A stretch of 23,853 nucleotides of DNA, taken from assembly GCA_003427395.1 (NCBI GenBank), contig BFEA01000212.1, positions 1,228,955 through 1,252,807 of the forward strand, in the 5' to 3' direction. This stretch comes from Chara braunii. Lineage: Eukaryota; Streptophyta; Charophyceae; Charales; Characeae. Under the pieces are notes generated by a model. That model did not search any database. It was not told where the DNA came from and was given only the letters and a program-made list of their open reading frames with translations. A program made the position numbers and the translations under genes. Within the stretch, counting starts at the first letter, position 1. Each line of letters opens with the position of its first letter. Below are positions 20,109 to 23,853 of the stretch, in pieces.

Positions 20109-20954
20109 TCAGAAGTCCCAGTCCTCTATCTCGTCCCCTTCCTCATGATCACTGAAATCTTCCTCCCCGTCCGAGAACAACTCTTTCAGTCCTTCTAAGA
20201 AGGTTTCACCTGCCGCCACGTTCCGATAGATTATTCGCCAATGCACCGGGCTAGAAACAAAGACTTCATCCGCGCTGAGGAGGTTTAATACCTCAGCTAG
20301 CTCCTCCGCCCAGTTCTCTTCAAACGGCCCTGCCTCTACTGATAATCTAAAGAAATTCTGCCGAGCGCACTGGTACAACCTCAAGCGTGTCATCGACCGA
20401 CATATTTGCTCTAGCCTGTCCCTGGTTCTGAAGACTGCGTCCACCAGGAATGGGGGTAATACACATCTCATTGTCCTAAGGGGCCGTCTCATGTTTCCTC
20501 TGTCCCCGAGTTCCACTCGCACCTCTACCTTTTCCATTTCCATTTCCGCCCGCTGACACGCCGCCCATACCACCTCCCGTTCCGCTTGCCTAAACAACTG
20601 ATCCGGTGCCGTGCCTGATACCAATCTTATCACCATTTCATTTTCCATATCCTGGGATAGGTAGACCCACCCTCGGGCTTCCACTGTCCCTCAAAATTTT
20701 AAGTCCATCAGGCTTGGTGAAAGTCTCGTCAGGCTGACCTTAGTCCAAATCGTCTCTATCCAAAGGAACACGTCCTTTCCAACCAGCATCACCGTTTCAT
20801 AGGCTGGCTCCAGGTCCGTCCACGTTCCTTCTTCCGGGAGGACGACAGATACCCCTTCCCTTACATCTATGGGCATTTCCGGACCACTAGAGTAGACAGG
20901 GGGCGACAACCATCGCGCCATATCGTTTTCCCGACGCCCGTCCTGTTTCCACAT
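20109..20954 (-). pseudogene. Tandem paralogue unit 1 (unknown two-domain protein), best preserved
   Basis: Function unknown. Two ATGs are possible, 20954 and 20921 (MARWLSPP); the second has the better context, with G at -3 and +4. One TGA at 20691 interrupts an otherwise continuous frame of about 281 codons. Domain 1: VSVVLPEEGTWTDLEPAYET, VFLWIETIW, then after the stop RGWVYLSQDMENEMV, LVSGTAPDQLFRQAEREVVW. Domain 2: CVLPPFLVDAVFRTRDRLEQ, NFFRLSVEAGPFEENWAEEL, IIYRNVAAGETFLEGLKELF, then a strongly acidic end (DHEEGDEIEDWDF). It is the 5'-most member of the array; no further unit is visible above 20955. No signal peptide or membrane segment is apparent. The reading frame could be a host gene family or part of the retroelement. 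Confidence 0.75.
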
Positions 20955-22093
20955 GAGAGCACCACACGGCCCCTTATGGTCAGATTGTCTCCCTTCTAGA
21001 TGAGAATCATTTGCAGACCCCTCATCCGGGTCTCCCCGACATTTCCTACCCTTTTCCCAAACGCCGCTGCCCTGTCATACCCTCAATCAATCACCCTCAA
21101 CCGACATTCCTTTTTCTTGTTTTCATTTCCTTCCGACTCCTATCCAACCTTATCTTCATGTTCTCTCACTCGTGCGGACTTAGGCAGGAGGCGACATTAG
21201 ACTTAGAAGTTCAGCTCCCATCCCAACATTCATCAAGCAAACTTTACGGGGGGGAGGCACAAAAGAAAAAGTCAGGCAAACGTCGCACACAGGTCGGTCA
21301 TCTCCTCACCGACCTTTTCCCCAGAAATGGTCTCTCCACTGTTACTATCGGCAGGGTTTTATCCCGTACCTCAAGCACAACTTAACCGTCGCGAGCGTGG
21401 TACCCAAACTCCAGTGGGGGGTCGCCCTCACCTTCTTGCCCAGAATACCCCATCCCGACTTGCCGCTCGTGTACCCACCATTAATCTCGGGAATCACCCC
21501 GCACATCTCGGTAGGGCCATCGGAGTCAGCCGTCCAGGCATTCACTTCCATCGGTCCGACAAGGAATAGCCTTTCCCAAACCAAACTACGAGAAGCTACT
21601 AATCGTCTCCGAGGCTCCGTCTTTGCTCGCATGCAGCGGTACTCCCTCCGCCAGTCCACAGGTTAGGCCCCGCCTAAAGAAGCGTTTCACACCCCGCCCG
21701 GCAGATCAATCGAGCCGAAGCCCGTCACCGCGCGGACGAGGATGCTACTAAGCACCCGGCGTGACAAACTCCCGTTAGACAGCTCGGTGGCCTGACCCCC
21801 GCATGTGAACAAACGGCAGCCTGCAAAAAGAGAACGACGTTTGGCAACCCGCAGTGGCCGGTGCAGACCCCTCCTTTCCTTCCGAAAAGCAGGACGCTCA
21901 AATCCCCATCATGCAATCACAAGTCCCAAGCGGGACACATATAACACAAGTGCCTTTCCCGTGGTGCACCCAGCGCTTCCTACCCATTGCTCACAAAGTT
22001 TCTCTCAGGACATTGTGTGCCACTCACCCCTAACTTCCATACATAGTGCCTGGTTCCTCTTCGTGAGCATTCTTCAAAGGTGAGCTAGTTTTC
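20955..22093. other. Non-coding stretch, no recognised feature
   Basis: Short overlapping ORFs on both strands, none with a recognisable domain. I searched the minus strand here for a fifth copy of the unit seen at 17474-20954 and for a primer-binding site and found neither. If the array belongs to the retroelement, this region should hold leader or 5' LTR sequence, but it shows no visible similarity to 7080-9326 or 1576-5780. Confidence 0.4.
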
Positions 22094-22636
22094 TTGGAGT
22101 CTAGCAACTCCCTTCATTCCCTTATCTTTGCGTGTGTGTCCGTTCATAGGGCAGGATTGTTCCTTCTCGATTACCCGTTTTGTTCATATGAGGTTTCTTC
22201 AAGCATTTCAAATGTAGTGCGAGGAGCCCACTGGGCTTCGAAGAAGAGGAGAAAGCACCCGTGTCGGTCGGATCGCTCCGCCGCGGGATTTTCATTGGAA
22301 CCCGGACTGGCCCGGAATCCCAACCGCCTTCCAGGTAACCGAAGCCCTTCTTTCACACGAAGAGGAAGGGTCGACCTGCGGCTTGCCCAAGGCTTCCCCG
22401 GTCTGACGAACATCAGCCCGAAAGAAGGACTAGAGTCACCTCCAAGGGAGATGGCTAATCAAGTGCGCAAGCATGCATGTTATACCGCCAGGCTTGGCCT
22501 TGCCATGGGCCTAGCTGCCCTCAGATCTGGTTCACTCAAAGGAGTAAAGCATACACAAGTCCTCGTTCCTTTTCTTAATGTTATGTTCACGGTCATGCGT
22601 CGGGCGCCCCCCTCAAAATCGTATGGGTCAGTTTAA
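22094..22636 (+). other. Unassigned ORF of 180 codons
   Basis: The longest plus-strand ORF not explained by repeats. It encodes a basic protein with a Cys/Leu-rich N-terminus (SLIFACVSVHRAGLFLLDYP) and a later segment MANQVRKHACYTARLGLAMG. I recognise no domain. Base composition is more even than in the neighbouring pyrimidine-rich DNA. It may be fortuitous, and I would not treat it as a gene without transcript evidence. Confidence 0.2.
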
Positions 22637-23806
22637 CCGATATCCGGCACCTCCACCATTTTTGTAGGGGCCGTACCCTGAAGGACTTTCGAGCCTTAGT
22701 CGACCCCATTGCGGGTCCCATTTGGCGCTACCCGCCCACGCTCCCGCTCAGGGCGCAGGTCGTTCGTCCCAGGGGTACCCCCACCTAGTGCTTTGAGATG
22801 GATGGGGATGGGCCATTTGCGAGAGGGCTTTACATTGGGGGATGCAGCTCCGCTCTCGCGTCTAGATGGTAGCTCTTTGATCACTCATGGCGTTTTCTCG
22901 GTTCAATTAAGTGTGACCAAGCAATTGCTCCTTCCAATACGCAGGCAGTCCAGGGAATCTATTGAAATTTTGTCTTCTTTCGTGTGTAGGCCAAGCGTCA
23001 TCCATTGGGCCACACACCTTTTCACCAAGTCTAGTGGCTCAAGACAGCCCCTACGGCATCCTTGGGGTGGGGTGGCATCGCCCGGACCCCTAGCCACTAT
23101 TTTTTTTTTTATCTGAGCCACTAGCATTGCATTGACCTATCTGAGACTGCCCTTAGTCCTTCTCGGCTTGCATTGCATTCAAGAGCGCCATTGCATTCAA
23201 TCATCACACAAGCCACATCCAGGCGTCTACCACTCATCCAAGCATCCGACCATCAAACCCATCCTGCATTCATAGTTTAAGCGAGGTCTAAGTCCTTCCC
23301 TCGTCGTTTTTCCTATTCCCGCCCGCATCCTGGTGGACGCAGTCCCGCTCAGACCACCCTAGGCTACTCACCTTCGCAAGACCACACAAAGCAAAGGCCA
23401 AGTAGAATCCCCATTGGGGTCAACACATCGCCCCTCCCACAAACCTAAGTTTCCTTTGCCTTCGATGATCCTTTGGTTATCTTTCCCTTCACTCAAGCAA
23501 GCCATGCCTTCACCTTACTCATGCAGTCGGGGAAGATGGTTGAGTCAAACTGACCTTGTCACAAAACTTCACTCTTTTCCGCTTTCCCAGATGCTCACAA
23601 AAATCCGGTGCTTTTTCCTTCTTGGTGGCACAAGGGACCGACAACCCTCCCCTTGCCCTCGCTTTCCACCAAGTGAGGATCAAGTTTTTTGTCGTTCGTT
23701 CCCTGGCAATGTAACAAGTGAGGGGGGGGGGATAGTTAGTCATGTACCAAGGAGGGGAAGGGAGAGAGGGGTAAAGGGTTGGGCGCATAGGGGATGAAGG
23801 AAGAAG

Positions 23807-23809
<3 letters not shown>
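22637..23809. other. Non-coding stretch, no recognised feature
   Basis: No gene recognised. Includes a T run near 23100-23110, scattered GCATTGCATT words around 23125-23200, and a G run near 23723-23731. Overlapping ORFs of 60-135 residues lack recognisable domains. Confidence 0.4.

Positions 23810-23853
<44 letters not shown>
23810..23853. repeat. (GA)n microsatellite at the window edge
   Basis: Pure alternating GA for about 44 bases up to the last base, preceded by purine-rich sequence. Its true length is unknown because it runs off the window. Confidence 0.95.

Noticed and set aside
22094-23120. Organelle-derived (mitochondrial) insertion
   Set aside because: The sequence style looked different from its surroundings, but I could not recognise any mitochondrial or plastid gene, so the idea has no support.
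20955-23853. 5' LTR of the gypsy element
   Set aside because: No visible similarity to the candidate 3' LTR regions (5782 downward, 7084 downward, or 9326 downward).

Overview
The window looks like repeat-rich nuclear DNA of a plant-lineage eukaryote. Almost all recognisable coding sequence is on the minus strand and belongs to decayed LTR retrotransposons. A charophyte green alga (Chara-like) is my best guess. The reasons are a DNMT3-like methyltransferase fragment in a retroelement context (retroelement-borne DNMTs have been reported in charophytes) and a remembered resemblance of the gag-pol protein to Chara sequences. I could not check either, so treat the host as inference.

Layout, left to right. 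Positions 1-1336 are a 173-bp satellite array that enters from outside the window. A pure purine tract follows (1337-1575). Positions 1576-5300 hold no gene. They contain long T runs, degenerate tandem repeats of about 162 and 184 bp, at least ten imperfect hairpins and a 51-bp minisatellite. Positions 5647-6607 (minus) encode the broken C-terminal half of a DNA cytosine-5 methyltransferase. It ends beside a purine tract that looks like the 3' end of an LTR element. A second copy of that terminal motif lies near 7085-7130, with a 66-bp tandem repeat between. Positions 7110-9330 are non-coding and probably LTR-like, with a 38-bp tandem repeat and a 200-bp direct repeat.

Positions 9375-17016 (minus) are the body of a Ty3/gypsy element: gag with a CCHC knuckle, protease, reverse transcriptase, RNase H and integrase, then a separate acidic ORF after pol. 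The gag-pol was apparently one long reading frame. It is now interrupted by many stop codons and three frameshifts, and by changes at the protease and reverse-transcriptase active sites, so this copy is dead.

Upstream of gag on the same strand (17474-20954) lie four head-to-tail ORFs of about 270-290 residues. They are diverged copies of one another with the same two-domain plan. I do not recognise the family. This paralogous array beside gag, together with the retroelement-associated methyltransferase, is the most interesting content. Positions 20955-23853 contain no recognised gene and end in a pure GA run.
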